Source: an uncultured Bacteroidales bacterium
GTDB taxonomy: Bacteria; Bacteroidota; Bacteroidia; Bacteroidales; Bacteroidaceae
Reading direction: 5' to 3'
Length of the DNA stretch: 64,000 bases
Assembly: GCA_902799355.1 (NCBI GenBank)
Contig: CADCAG010000008.1
Location: 1 to 64,000, forward strand
Shown here: one piece after another, positions 50,876 through 61,141 of the stretch
Layout: each line of letters begins with the position of its first letter
Numbering within the stretch: position 1 is the first letter of the stretch
Position numbers and translations under genes: made by a program
Notes under the pieces: model-generated
The model's input: only the letters and a program-made list of their open reading frames with translations
What the model was told of the DNA's origin: nothing
The model's database searches: none

Positions 50876-53800
50876 ATGAGAAAGAAAATGTTATTCTCGA
50901 TGATGTTTATGGCGGGTGTAGCCGGAGGCCTTGCTGCCTTTCCTACTCCAGCGATGGCATCAGTGACACAATCCCAGACGATTAAAGTCAGTGGACAGAT
51001 TGTGGATCAAGACGGACAGCCACTCATTGGTGCTACCGTCAAGGTAAAGAATGCGAAACTCGGTGTTGTTACCGATTTCGAAGGAAATTTCACCATTGAT
51101 GTTGCTTCAAATGGCGTTCTTGTAGTCAGCTATGTGGGCTATAAGGATCGCGAAATTGCGGTACGCGGACGCGCGAGCCTCGGACAGATTCAACTAGAAG
51201 ACGACGCCAACATGTTGGAGCAGGTCGTTGTCGTAGGTTACGGTACACAGAAGAAGGCAGACCTGACAGGTTCTGTATCTATCGTGAATGCCGAAGAACT
51301 GAAGCGTGTCTCTAACTCCAACATTTCTTCAATGCTGGAAGGTAAGGTCGCTGGTGTACAGATTACTTCCGACGGTCAGCCTGGTGCAGACCCGACGGTG
51401 CGCATCCGTGGTGTCGGATCATTCGGTAGCACCGCTCCGCTTTATGTTGTCGACGGTGTACCCGTAGGAACCACCATCCGCGACTTCTCACCAAACGATA
51501 TTGAGACCATCCAGGTGCTGAAGGATGCTTCTGCAGGTGCCATCTACGGTTCTCGTGCTGCTAACGGTGTGATCATTATTACCACCAAGAGCGGTAAGAA
51601 AGACCAGCCTCTGAAGGTGGATTATAAGGGTTACTTCGGTATTGACAAGGTGTCCAGCGACGTATATGACGTGATGAATGCCAGTCAGTACAGCCAGTAC
51701 TTAGGTCAGGCATGTGCCAACTCAAACACTGCTCTGGCAGGTGGCTACAGCCTGAATCCTACCACAGGCCGCTATCAGTTCCAGGACAACACCGATACCG
51801 ACTGGTTCAGCGAGGTCTTCAAGACCGGTACTCGTCAGAACCACAACATCAACCTGAGTGGTGGTAGCTCATCAAGCACCTACAACGTAGGTCTCGATTA
51901 CTTCCAACAGAAGGGAACCTTGGAAGGTGCAGGTCCTAACTACCAGCGTTTCACCGCGCGCGTGAATAATACTATGGATACGAAGTTCGTCAAGTTCCGC
52001 ACCAGCCTTGTCTACTCGCACTCTGACCAGGACGGTATGGGTCTGTCGAACGCTTCAGAGTATGTACAGGGTCTGTATGGTGACGTCACCAACGTGCTGC
52101 GTGGTACTCTGCTGATGCAGCCTACTATCAAGGCTTACGACGCCAACACATGGGTACTCGACGACAAGGTAGGTTCTGCCAGCAGCTACCACTACGATGC
52201 CTACGGATATGGTGTCTACTACGATACTATCCATGGTGATATCTCTGCTTCTAACCCCTTGCTGGTCAACAACCTGCTGACCCGTAACACCACAGTAGAC
52301 CGTATCACTGGTACTGGTTCTGCTGATGTTGACCTGCTGAAGATGATTGGTATGGAGAACAAGAACCACAATCTGACCTATCGTCTGAACCTTTCTTATA
52401 GCAAGACACACGCTACCGACAAGACATGGATTTCTGCATGGATTCAGTCAAACCGTGTCTATCTGGACAAGTCTAACGAGAAACTGACCAAGGGTACACG
52501 TGAATATACCGAGTTCCTGGTAGAGAACACGCTGACCTACGACGGAACCATCGGTAAGCACCACATCAACCTCTTGGGTGGTATTACCTATCAGGAGAAC
52601 CACACCAACAACATTACCGGTTGGGGTGTCAACTTCTCTGAGCCTTACTATCTGCAGTTGCAGAATGGTGCAGAGACCTTCTCCAGTTCTTACGAGGACA
52701 AGACCGCTATCACGTCATTCCTGGGTCGTTTGAACTACGACTACGATGGCAAGTACCTGTTCTCTCTTGTCGTACGTCGCGATGGTAGCTCACTGCTTTC
52801 CAAGGACATCCGCTGGGACACCTTCCCCTCTGTATCAGTAGGTTGGCGTTTCGATAAGGAAAATTTCTTCCCCATCAGCCGCGACATCGTCAACATGTTC
52901 AAGTTGCGTGCCAGCTATGGTGAGCTGGGTAACGTGATGGCTGTTGCTCCTTATGCTAATTTGGCAACACTTGCCCGTAACAACATGACCTACTCATTTG
53001 GCAACAATGCCGTTACAGGTTCTGCTATCTCTAACTTCGTCAACCCTAACATTGCTTGGGAGAAGAAGAAGACCACCAACTTTGGTATCGATATCGCTAT
53101 GTTCAACAACCGCTTGGAGTTCACTGCCGAGTATTATCAGAACAAGTCTGAGGAACTGCACTACAACGTTCCCGTTCCTGCCAATGCTGGTGTAGCCAAC
53201 ACCTCAGTGACCATGAACGCTGCATCGATGGAGAACAGCGGTTTCGAGTTCTCTGCAACCTATCGTAACAACGACCACCCCTTGAAGTGGCAGGTTAGCG
53301 GTAACTTGAGCACCCTGAAGAACAAGGTTACCTCTCTTGGCTTCGGTACCGAGCGCCTCATCCAGGGCTTCTGCATCACAGAGGTTGGCGAGGAAGTCGG
53401 TAAGTTCTACGGTTGGCAGTATGGTGGTATTATCCGCAACCAGGGCCAGCTGAATGCACTGAACGAGGCCGGTCGTGTTACCCACAACAATATCGAGATG
53501 GAGAAGCAGAAGGCTAACCCCTCCTATGTTCCCGATCTCTATGCAGAGGGTGAGTGGTCTTATCAGCAAGGTGCCAACATCGGTGACTGCTGGTACTACG
53601 ACACCAACAACGATGGTAAGGTTGACGCAGAAGACCAGACTGTTCTGGGCAGTGGTATGCCAAAGGTGAACTTCGGTATCAGTGCTCGTCTGGAGTATAA
53701 GGGCTTCGACCTGGCTATCTCTACCTATGGTGCACTGAACTACCACGTAACAGATGATATCTATAACAGTCTGAACTCCAGCTATGGTCCTGGCAACAAG

Positions 53801-54172
53801 GACGTCAAGGTTCTCAGTGCCAACCAGTGGTCTGCAGACGGTAAGGAATACCTCTCTGATGTTCCGCGTACCTATTATACTAATAATGCTACTTTAGGCT
53901 GGAACGACCTGTTCAGCGATCGTAAGATTCAGAACGCTGCCTACTGGAAGATTGCCAATATCGAACTGGGTTACAACATTCCCGACAAGGTCTTCAAAGG
54001 TGTCATCACCGGTGCCCGTGTCTATGTATCAGCCCAGAACCTTTACACCTTTACCAGCTATAAGGGCTACAACGTAGACTACTCTACCGCTAACCCCTTC
54101 ACTCCTGGCTACAACTTCTGCTCATTCCCCAGCGCTCGTAGCTTCATGGCAGGTGTACTCTTCTCGTTCTAA
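50876..54172 (+). CDS. SusC-like TonB-dependent receptor
   Basis: The 1,098-residue outer-membrane importer is complete: signal peptide (MMFMAGVAGGLAAFPTPAMA), carboxypeptidase-like domain (IVDQDGQPLIGATVKVKNAKLGVVTDFEGNFT), TonB box region and plug (VVVVGYGTQKKADLTGS, LYVVDGVPVG, AGAIYGSRAANGVIIITTK). The barrel ends in the aromatic SFMAGVLFSF. Compared with the first SusC in the window it has no interruption. It should transport oligosaccharides (inferred: arabino-oligosaccharides) across the outer membrane with TonB energy, under the SusD lid encoded next. Confidence 0.95.
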   Translation: MRKKMLFSMMFMAGVAGGLAAFPTPAMASVTQSQTIKVSGQIVDQDGQPLIGATVKVKNAKLGVVTDFEGNFTIDVASNGVLVVSYVGYKDREIAVRGRASLGQIQLEDDANMLEQVVVVGYGTQKKADLTGSVSIVNAEELKRVSNSNISSMLEGKVAGVQITSDGQPGADPTVRIRGVGSFGSTAPLYVVDGVPVGTTIRDFSPNDIETIQVLKDASAGAIYGSRAANGVIIITTKSGKKDQPLKVDYKGYFGIDKVSSDVYDVMNASQYSQYLGQACANSNTALAGGYSLNPTTGRYQFQDNTDTDWFSEVFKTGTRQNHNINLSGGSSSSTYNVGLDYFQQKGTLEGAGPNYQRFTARVNNTMDTKFVKFRTSLVYSHSDQDGMGLSNASEYVQGLYGDVTNVLRGTLLMQPTIKAYDANTWVLDDKVGSASSYHYDAYGYGVYYDTIHGDISASNPLLVNNLLTRNTTVDRITGTGSADVDLLKMIGMENKNHNLTYRLNLSYSKTHATDKTWISAWIQSNRVYLDKSNEKLTKGTREYTEFLVENTLTYDGTIGKHHINLLGGITYQENHTNNITGWGVNFSEPYYLQLQNGAETFSSSYEDKTAITSFLGRLNYDYDGKYLFSLVVRRDGSSLLSKDIRWDTFPSVSVGWRFDKENFFPISRDIVNMFKLRASYGELGNVMAVAPYANLATLARNNMTYSFGNNAVTGSAISNFVNPNIAWEKKKTTNFGIDIAMFNNRLEFTAEYYQNKSEELHYNVPVPANAGVANTSVTMNAASMENSGFEFSATYRNNDHPLKWQVSGNLSTLKNKVTSLGFGTERLIQGFCITEVGEEVGKFYGWQYGGIIRNQGQLNALNEAGRVTHNNIEMEKQKANPSYVPDLYAEGEWSYQQGANIGDCWYYDTNNDGKVDAEDQTVLGSGMPKVNFGISARLEYKGFDLAISTYGALNYHVTDDIYNSLNSSYGPGNKDVKVLSANQWSADGKEYLSDVPRTYYTNNATLGWNDLFSDRKIQNAAYWKIANIELGYNIPDKVFKGVITGARVYVSAQNLYTFTSYKGYNVDYSTANPFTPGYNFCSFPSARSFMAGVLFSF

Positions 54173-54214
54173 TTAGGTTGAAGAATTATAAACTGAAAAA
54201 AACGAAGTTGAATT

Positions 54215-56029
54215 ATGAAACTATATAAATTATCACTCGCCCTGATTCTGGGCCTTGGTATGCTAACCTCTTGCAATGACAAGTTGGATATCAGCAACCC
54301 CAACCAGCAGACATCAGAGACCTTCGGCAACACTGTCGACGAGCTCGAGGAATGTGTCATTGCTGCCTACAACCACATCCGCATGGAGGGCACCTATGCC
54401 CGTGTCGGATACACTATTGATGTCACTCGTGGCGATGAGGTGTGGAACGCCTCACAGGTATGGTACCTGCCTTTTGACGATTTGAACGACCCCGTTACAG
54501 ACGAGATCAATCAGTGGTCATGGCGTGACTGGTACTACACCATCAACGTCTGCAACTTTATCCTGTCGCACACCAGTGGTGACAACAGCTCGCTCAGTAC
54601 GAAGATGCAGCACATCAAGGGACAGGCCCTCTTCATCCGTGGCTTGGCCTACTACAACCTCGCCGGTTACTATCAGAACCCTGCTCTGATTACCGACTAT
54701 TCACAGTATGGTACACTCGACGGACTCTATGCCAGCAACCACGCTGACGGCGATGCAGACGGCAATGCCCAGTACGACCGCGTACTCGACCAGGTAGAGG
54801 CTGACTTCACGGAAGCTATGTCTTTGCTGCCTTTAAAGACTGAAGGTGGTGAGTGGGCTAAGGGCCGTGCTACAGCAGGTGCTGCTGCCGGTTACTATGC
54901 ACGTACACTGATGGTTCGCCACAAGTATGCAGAGGCTCTGACCGTTCTGAAAGACATCATGAGCACTGCTGATGGTGGTAATGAGAAATACGGCACCTAC
55001 AAGCTCATGGCTAACTATGGTGACAACTTCCGTGAGGGTTCTGAGTATGAGAACAACGACGAGAGTCTCTTCGAGATTCAGTTCCTGGACTACGGCACAC
55101 AGGGTGTTGACGACGAGTGGACACCAGTAAATACCAGTCCTAACGCTACACAGGGTTCTGCTATCGAGAGTAACTACGGACCTGGTGCCTTTGGTGGCTG
55201 GGCTGACCTCTCTGCCTCTCCTTGGCTCTATAACCTGTTCAAGGCTGAGCGTACCACTGGCGGTAGCCTCGACCCACGTCTCTATTGGACTATCGGTACT
55301 TACGAGCCTGAGTGGGACGGCAACGCCATGACTCTCGGCAACGTATGCTACACCACCACGATGACAGCTACCGATTTCGTTGTCACCAACAATGACAATG
55401 GTGGTCTGCCCATCGCCAAGAATACCAACCTGCGCACAGGTCTGTACGACAAGGTGGTTACAGGTCTGCACGATGGTATCAACCTCCGTCTGATGCGCTA
55501 CTCTGACGTGCTGCTGCGCGCTGCCGAGTGTGAGAACGAGATCAATGGTCCTACGGCCGACGCCTTCAAGTGGATTGACAAGGTGCGCAACCGTGCCCAG
55601 CTGGCCAACCTGGATCAGAGCAAGTTCAACACCAAGGACCTGCTGTTCGAGCAGATTGCCAATGTGGAGCGTCCTAAGGAGTTCGGCTGCGAGTTTGGTC
55701 GTGGCTTTGACCTCATCCGCTGGGGCTTCTTCTATGCTGGCGACCGTCTGAACCAGTTGAAAGCCCATGGTGCCTTCAACGTATGGAAGAAGGCTGACTT
55801 CGATGCAGGCAAGTACACCTACACGCCGAAAGATCCCGTTGATCCTTCTTCTTGCAGCAAGAGCTCTTTCAACTCTTATGTACAGGGCCACGAGTTCCTG
55901 CCTATCTTCCAGAACACGCTGAATGACAACCCCAACCTCACAGGTAACTCTGCCAACAAGAGCACGAGCAATGCCAGCTATTTCAGCAGTAAGGGTTGGA
56001 CCATTCACCAAGTTCCTACTAATAACTAA
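54215..56029 (+). CDS. SusD-like glycan-binding lipoprotein
   Basis: The 604-residue protein has a lipoprotein signal ending in GMLTSC, then the SusD/RagB features: NKLDISNPNQ-like start, VCNFILSHTSG, IKGQALFIRGLAYYNLAGYYQNP, and the C-terminal LRLMRYSDVLLRAAECENEINGP and VERPKEFGCEFGRGFDLIRWG. It begins 42 bases after susC. It forms the surface lid of the importer. Confidence 0.93.
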   Translation: MKLYKLSLALILGLGMLTSCNDKLDISNPNQQTSETFGNTVDELEECVIAAYNHIRMEGTYARVGYTIDVTRGDEVWNASQVWYLPFDDLNDPVTDEINQWSWRDWYYTINVCNFILSHTSGDNSSLSTKMQHIKGQALFIRGLAYYNLAGYYQNPALITDYSQYGTLDGLYASNHADGDADGNAQYDRVLDQVEADFTEAMSLLPLKTEGGEWAKGRATAGAAAGYYARTLMVRHKYAEALTVLKDIMSTADGGNEKYGTYKLMANYGDNFREGSEYENNDESLFEIQFLDYGTQGVDDEWTPVNTSPNATQGSAIESNYGPGAFGGWADLSASPWLYNLFKAERTTGGSLDPRLYWTIGTYEPEWDGNAMTLGNVCYTTTMTATDFVVTNNDNGGLPIAKNTNLRTGLYDKVVTGLHDGINLRLMRYSDVLLRAAECENEINGPTADAFKWIDKVRNRAQLANLDQSKFNTKDLLFEQIANVERPKEFGCEFGRGFDLIRWGFFYAGDRLNQLKAHGAFNVWKKADFDAGKYTYTPKDPVDPSSCSKSSFNSYVQGHEFLPIFQNTLNDNPNLTGNSANKSTSNASYFSSKGWTIHQVPTNN

Positions 56030-56068
56030 GGAATAGACTATTTACAACAACTGAAAACAGAAAAGATT

Positions 56069-58021
56069 ATGAAAAATCTAAATAAAATAGCAACTGCTTT
56101 CTGCGCAGCAGCCTTAGGAATGCTTACGCTCACAGGCTGTGAGGGCAGCGAATTATACTCCATTGGTGCTCCCGACTGGATTTCTGACAGAGTAGACTCT
56201 ATCAGGAATGCTCAGCAGGGTGGCGAAGAGGAAGAATTGGTAGGTATGCAGGAGGATGTTTACACCGTTGGTGCTGCAGACTTTTCTACAGGCTGGTGGG
56301 CAGCGTTCTCTAAGTACTATCAGATTCCTGACGGTGAGAAGCTCAATGTGGTGTTCAATCTGAGCATTAATCCCAATGCCACGAACACCTATAAGAACTT
56401 CGCCATGATTATCTCCAACGACGTTGACCGTGGTGGTAGTGGATATAAAGAGTATGGAGCCATCCGTTACGACAACCAGCCCAGCGGCAACTCTGAGTGG
56501 GGCGATTATATTGATCGCAGCTTGATTCAGAGCAATCTGACCTTTGGTTCTGATACCGACAAAGGTATAGAGAAGTTGGCTGGACGCGTTGTAGTTACTA
56601 TTGACCGTACAGACCCCAATGTCTTCTTCGTCAAGATAAGCAATGGTACTGTGATAAAGACCTATACCCAGCCTACCGCATTGGCAGCGCTGAACCCTGA
56701 TGGTACAAACAGTCCCATCCGTATATTCTTCGTTCCCGAGGGTTCTTGCATCAACTTCCTGCAGGCCAACATCGAACCGATTGGCGGCTACACCTCTGCT
56801 GAGGACAAGCAGCCTGTATCAATGACTTTGAGAGGTGTACCCATGAAGATTCTCCAGGGCACTTCTGCTGAGGAGGCTTTTGCTAACGTCACCGCTACCG
56901 TGCAATACGAGCAGGGTGTTACGAAGGATGTTACTGCTGACGAACTGTCATTCACCACAATTCCTGACATGTATTCAACAGGTAAGAAGACCTTGGTAGC
57001 CGCTTACAATAAGACCTATAAGGGCGAGGGCGCTGCAAAGTCTATTATGGCAACTGCCGAATTCATGGTTGTTGACAAGATGTACACCTGCGTAGGTGCT
57101 TCAGACAACTCTTCTCCATTCTTCGGTGACAGATCAGGTCTGATAAAGGTTGCTGCTGGCGAGACATTTGTGTCTACCTTCACGAACTACAATGCTGGTG
57201 GCACGAACAACTGGGAGAACTTCCTCGTCGTGCTCTCTAAGGGCGACCTTGGTCTCGGTGCCGATGGTGAGTATGCTGTTCTGCGTGCCGACAACTTCGG
57301 CTGGGGTAATGGCTACGGCTCATGTACAGCTACCTGCAGCCACACTGACTGGGATGCTTGGCGTGCAGCCATGAATGGTGCCAAGGTGACGTCTTACGTT
57401 ACTAACAATGGTAATGGTACTGCTGATGTGAAGTTTGATATCGTGGGTTCTGACAACCAGAGCTATACGCAGACATACACAGGTATTACGGTTAGCGATC
57501 CTAACGACTTCTACATGTCGTTCACCATTGAGAAGAGCCACATCGAATTCGACGATGTAGTAGGTGCAGAAGACAACAGTTCACCATTCTTTGGTGCACG
57601 TTCTTCACTCATTCAGATTCCTTCTGGCAAGACCTACACCCGTCGTTTCATCAACTACAGCGCTGGTGGCACGAACAACTGGGAGAACTACCTCCTCGTG
57701 CTCTCTAAGGGCGACCTTGGTCTCGGTGCCGATGGTGAGTATGCCGTTCTGCGTGCCGACAACTTCGGTTGGGGTAATGGCTACGGCACATGTACAGCTA
57801 CCTGCAGCCACACTGACTGGGATGCTTGGCGCAATGCCATGAACGGAGCTACGGTAACTGTTTCTGTCACCAACCATGGCTCTACAGCTGACGTGAAGTG
57901 TGTATCTGAAGGCGTCGATGGCAACACTTACACCCAGACCTATACTGGCATTAGTACCATCGTTGCTGGTGACTTGTGGATGAGCTTCACCATTGAGAAG
58001 GCTCACATCGTATTCGAGTAA
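56069..58021 (+). CDS. Multidomain surface lipoprotein with three related beta domains
   Basis: The 650-residue lipoprotein (anchor Cys in LTLTGC) has a first domain (about 65-235, FSTGWWAAFSKYYQIPDG ... YGAIRYDNQ), a bacterial Ig-like segment (about 250-345, PVSMTLRGVPMKI ... TYKGEG), and two nearly identical domains (about 346-502 and 503-650). The last two start with DNSSPFFG and contain NNWENFLVVLSKGD / NNWENYLLVLSKGD and EYAVLRADNFGWGNG. Conserved Trp, Asn and Asp residues suggest a carbohydrate-binding jelly roll. Position after SusD is that of the surface glycan-binding protein. The same domain type is found twice in the gene at 59893. I do not know a named family; binding of arabinan is inferred. 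Confidence 0.78.
   Translation: MKNLNKIATAFCAAALGMLTLTGCEGSELYSIGAPDWISDRVDSIRNAQQGGEEEELVGMQEDVYTVGAADFSTGWWAAFSKYYQIPDGEKLNVVFNLSINPNATNTYKNFAMIISNDVDRGGSGYKEYGAIRYDNQPSGNSEWGDYIDRSLIQSNLTFGSDTDKGIEKLAGRVVVTIDRTDPNVFFVKISNGTVIKTYTQPTALAALNPDGTNSPIRIFFVPEGSCINFLQANIEPIGGYTSAEDKQPVSMTLRGVPMKILQGTSAEEAFANVTATVQYEQGVTKDVTADELSFTTIPDMYSTGKKTLVAAYNKTYKGEGAAKSIMATAEFMVVDKMYTCVGASDNSSPFFGDRSGLIKVAAGETFVSTFTNYNAGGTNNWENFLVVLSKGDLGLGADGEYAVLRADNFGWGNGYGSCTATCSHTDWDAWRAAMNGAKVTSYVTNNGNGTADVKFDIVGSDNQSYTQTYTGITVSDPNDFYMSFTIEKSHIEFDDVVGAEDNSSPFFGARSSLIQIPSGKTYTRRFINYSAGGTNNWENYLLVLSKGDLGLGADGEYAVLRADNFGWGNGYGTCTATCSHTDWDAWRNAMNGATVTVSVTNHGSTADVKCVSEGVDGNTYTQTYTGISTIVAGDLWMSFTIEKAHIVFE
57185..57846. repeat. 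Recent intragenic duplication
   Basis: About 195 bp starting at 57185 recurs from 57653 (468 bp, 156 codons apart) with roughly a dozen differences by eye; long stretches are identical even at third codon positions. The surrounding parts of the two domains are more diverged. Confidence 0.85.
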
Positions 58022-58056
58022 TCAAATGAAAGAACATTCTAAAAAGACAAGTAATT

Positions 58057-59790
58057 ATGAACAAGAATAATATGAAATACTGGATGATGGGAATTGCCTG
58101 TGTAGGCATGCTGTCCACAGTCACAAGCTGTAAAGAGGACGAGTACCCTGACAACTCTATTCCTACACCACCAGCAGCTATTGCTCCCACAGAACCTACT
58201 ACTCAGGTTCTGTGGCCCAGCAACCTGCAGCGCGTCAGCGTTCACGACCCCAGCGTAGTCTATGACCCCTCTTCTTGGTCATACTACATCTTCGGTTCAC
58301 ACCGTGCTTATGCCAAGTCACCCAACCTAATGACGTGGACTACTGTATCAGTGCCCTGGGGTGCTAATGGCGTCACTGGCGTTGGCAACGACGTCGCCTT
58401 CCTGAAGCCTGAAGTCACCAAGGTAAAGAAAGGTGGCGCAGACGTCGACATGCCTGCATTCAATGCTTTTGAGTGGTCGGGCACAGCCAATCCCAACTGG
58501 AGTGTTGACGGCAACATGTGGGCTCCTGACGTGGTTTACAACAAGGAGATGAAGAAGTGGTGCATGTACCTCAGCATCAATGGTGACAGCTGGTATTCCA
58601 GCATCATCATGCTGACCTCTGACTTCATCGTAGGTCCTTACACCTATCAGGCTCCTGTTGTTATCAGTGGCTTCAAGTCTGGCGATACCTACAAGAAAAC
58701 CGACCTCGAGATTGTTCTTGGTGCTCAGGAGTCGCTGCCCAGCCGCTATGCTCCCAGCGACAACTATGGCAACCACTGGCCTAACGCCATCGACCCCTGC
58801 GTGTTCTACGACGAACAGGGCAAGTTGTGGATGTCTTACGGTTCATGGAGTGGTGGTATCTTCATGTTGGAGTTGGACGAGAAGACCGGTCTGCGCGACT
58901 ACGACGTAACCTATGCTGAGAGCGAGACTTCTGATCCTTACTTCGGTAAGAAGATTGCCGGTGGTCACTATGCTTCTGGCGAGGCCAGCTATATTGAGTA
59001 CATTGGTGGTTACTACTATCTGTTCATGAGCTACGGCGGACTGGCAGCAGGTGGTGTTCCCACAGACTACAACAATGGTGGTTACCAGATGCGCGTGTTC
59101 CGTTCAGAGAATCCTGACGGACCTTATTTGGACAGCAAGGGTAGCAATGCTATCTTCACCAGCTATGCACTGAACTTCGGTCCTAGCGAGAACGATGGTA
59201 ACCGTGGCGTCAACATCTTCGGTGCCTACGACTGGTCAAGCAGCGACATCCAGGCTTCTGGTGCATGGGCAGAGCGCTCACAGGGTCACAACTCTGTCAT
59301 TGCCGCTCCTGACGGTCGTGCCTACGTGGTTTACCACTCTCGCTTCCAGGAGCAGGGTGAAGGTCATGCAGTACGTGTACACCAGCTCTTCCAGAATGTT
59401 GACGGATGGCTCGTTGCTGCTCCGTTCGAGTACACTGGCGAGTTGGCTAAGTCTGCCGACATTGCCGCTAAGCAGCTGATTGCTACCGACCAGATTGCAG
59501 GCAACTACAAGCTGTTGGCTCACCCCTATGCACTCGACCACACCAAGAAGGAAGTGGCTGTTCCTGTTGACATCACGCTCAACGCTGACGGCACTGTCAC
59601 TGGTACCGGTACTGGCACATGGAGCGCCACCGAGGGTAAGTCTTACTTCACCATCAAGTTGGGTGCTGACGAATACAAGGGTGTCATGGTTCTCCAGACC
59701 TTAGAGCCCACCAACAAGCAGGTACCCGCCTTCACTTGTCTGAACCAGGCAACAGGTATCACCGTTTGGGGTTACAAGGTTACTGAATAA
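58057..59790 (+). CDS. GH43 family lipoprotein, probable endo-arabinanase
   Basis: The 577-residue lipoprotein (anchor in STVTSC) has a GH43 five-bladed propeller. The catalytic base Asp lies in VSVHDPSVVYD, the pKa-modulating Asp in NAIDPCVFYDEQGKLW, and the general acid Glu in ASYIEYIGGYYYLFMSYGG. WAPDVVYNKEMKKW and GHNSVIAAPDGRAYVVYHSR are typical of GH43 subfamilies 4/5 that cleave alpha-1,5-arabinan. A C-terminal beta domain (about 470-577, LNADGTVTGTGTGTW) follows. Surface anchoring fits an enzyme that shortens polymer for import. Endo-action is inferred from subfamily resemblance. Confidence 0.88.
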   Translation: MNKNNMKYWMMGIACVGMLSTVTSCKEDEYPDNSIPTPPAAIAPTEPTTQVLWPSNLQRVSVHDPSVVYDPSSWSYYIFGSHRAYAKSPNLMTWTTVSVPWGANGVTGVGNDVAFLKPEVTKVKKGGADVDMPAFNAFEWSGTANPNWSVDGNMWAPDVVYNKEMKKWCMYLSINGDSWYSSIIMLTSDFIVGPYTYQAPVVISGFKSGDTYKKTDLEIVLGAQESLPSRYAPSDNYGNHWPNAIDPCVFYDEQGKLWMSYGSWSGGIFMLELDEKTGLRDYDVTYAESETSDPYFGKKIAGGHYASGEASYIEYIGGYYYLFMSYGGLAAGGVPTDYNNGGYQMRVFRSENPDGPYLDSKGSNAIFTSYALNFGPSENDGNRGVNIFGAYDWSSSDIQASGAWAERSQGHNSVIAAPDGRAYVVYHSRFQEQGEGHAVRVHQLFQNVDGWLVAAPFEYTGELAKSADIAAKQLIATDQIAGNYKLLAHPYALDHTKKEVAVPVDITLNADGTVTGTGTGTWSATEGKSYFTIKLGADEYKGVMVLQTLEPTNKQVPAFTCLNQATGITVWGYKVTE

Positions 59791-59801
59791 GCAGTCTATT
59801 C

Positions 59802-59841
59802 ACCTCTCTCCTTGCTCGATGAAGTGGGTGAGGAGAGAGGT
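59802..59841 (+). other. Intra-operon hairpin
   Basis: ACCTCTCTCC (59802-59811) and GGAGAGAGGT (59832-59841) form a perfect 10-bp stem between the GH43 gene and the next. No T-run follows, so an mRNA-stability or attenuation role is more likely than full termination. Confidence 0.6.
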
Positions 59842-59892
59842 ACTTAATAAATCAATACTTTTTATCAATAACAAACTAAAAAACAAACTACA

Positions 59893-61131
59893 ATGAAGAA
59901 AATCTTTACTTTTATTACCGCTGTACTTTTTAGTACAATGGCGATGGCTGGCACAGTAGGCAATGAGGACAACACCACAGGCTGGTGGACGGCATTCTCC
60001 GACTATTACACCCTTGCCCCTAACAAGACGCTGAAGCTGAAGTTCACCAACTACACCAGCAAGGCCAACAACTGGAACAACTGGCTGGCCGTAGTGACTA
60101 CCGATGCAGATCGCGGTGCAGATGGTTATTCAGAGTATTATGTGCTGCGTGCCGACAACTACGGCTGGAATAGTACCACCAATACTTTCGATAATCAGAC
60201 TTGGTTTACCTCACTGACCAGCAACTACAACTGGGATACTTTCAAAGACGACATGGATGGTTCAACGGTTAATATGACCATCATTCGCGTAGGTGCCAGA
60301 GTGACCCTGCATGCAGATATCACTACTGTTGGCGGTGTTGACTACTTTGAGGAATTTGTGATAGACTGTGGCGATGGTACCCAGAACATCCGTGCTTTCC
60401 TGACTACCGATGGCGGACACTTGGTTATCGACGACGATGCCACGACGATTACCGACTCTGAGATGCCTGAGACCATCACCATTCAGGGTACCCAGATTGG
60501 TGAGACCGACTTGACCACAGGCTGGTGGAGTGCATTCTCTGACTATTACAAACTCGCAAAGAACCAGGTGCTGACACTGCAATTCATCAATTATACCAAC
60601 AAGGTAAACAATTGGAACAACTGGGCATTGGCAGCTACAACGGATGCCGACCGTGGCGACACAGAAGGCGGATATAAGGAGTATTTCGTCGTTCGTGCTG
60701 ACAGCTATTGCTGGGGTGCATATGGAAACTCTAATGATAACGCTGATGTTTATGTGTTGACCAACAACTACAATTGGGATACCTTCAAGGACGACATGCA
60801 TGGCGCTAAGGTAAATCTTACTCTGACGCGTAACGGCGCTCAGCTGACAGCTCATGCAGACATCACCACTGCTGGTGGTACGAATTATTCCGAGAATCTG
60901 GAGGTTGCCAACTGCGACGATGGCGAGCAGAACATCCGTGCCTTCCTTGTCATTGAGGGTGGCTGTATCGACCTCATCAGCGCACAGATTACTGGTGGCG
61001 TTGACGGTATCGAGAACGTCAAGATGAACAACAATAGCAACGGCGTGCGCTACAACATCGCCGGACAGCAGGTGACCGCTGACTACAAAGGTCTCGTCAT
61101 TGAAAATGGCCGCAAGGTCTTGAAGAAGTAA
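59893..61131 (+). CDS. Secreted protein with two repeated beta domains and a sorting-type tail
   Basis: The 412-residue protein has a Sec signal peptide (MKKIFTFITAVLFSTMAMA). It contains two copies of the domain found in the 56069 lipoprotein (about 22-185 and 200-360, each starting TTGWWxAFSDYYxLA and containing NNWNNW, DADRG, EYxVxRADxxxWG and NWDTFKDDM). The C-terminus (YNIAGQQVTADYKGLVIENGRKVLKK) resembles the short tails that direct type IX secretion in Prevotella-type bacteria. It is therefore probably exported and attached or released outside the cell. No catalytic residues are recognised; a glycan-binding role is inferred. Confidence 0.75.
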   Translation: MKKIFTFITAVLFSTMAMAGTVGNEDNTTGWWTAFSDYYTLAPNKTLKLKFTNYTSKANNWNNWLAVVTTDADRGADGYSEYYVLRADNYGWNSTTNTFDNQTWFTSLTSNYNWDTFKDDMDGSTVNMTIIRVGARVTLHADITTVGGVDYFEEFVIDCGDGTQNIRAFLTTDGGHLVIDDDATTITDSEMPETITIQGTQIGETDLTTGWWSAFSDYYKLAKNQVLTLQFINYTNKVNNWNNWALAATTDADRGDTEGGYKEYFVVRADSYCWGAYGNSNDNADVYVLTNNYNWDTFKDDMHGAKVNLTLTRNGAQLTAHADITTAGGTNYSENLEVANCDDGEQNIRAFLVIEGGCIDLISAQITGGVDGIENVKMNNNSNGVRYNIAGQQVTADYKGLVIENGRKVLKK

Positions 61132-61141
61132 TATACACAGC

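Noticed and set aside
54833-56011. Long open frame (about 392 codons) antisense to the second SusD gene
   Set aside because: It mirrors a well-supported SusD protein; no signal, domain or start context supports it.
59802-59841. Calling the intra-operon hairpin a full terminator
   Set aside because: There is no T-run after the stem, and the downstream genes belong to the same locus with no new promoter box.
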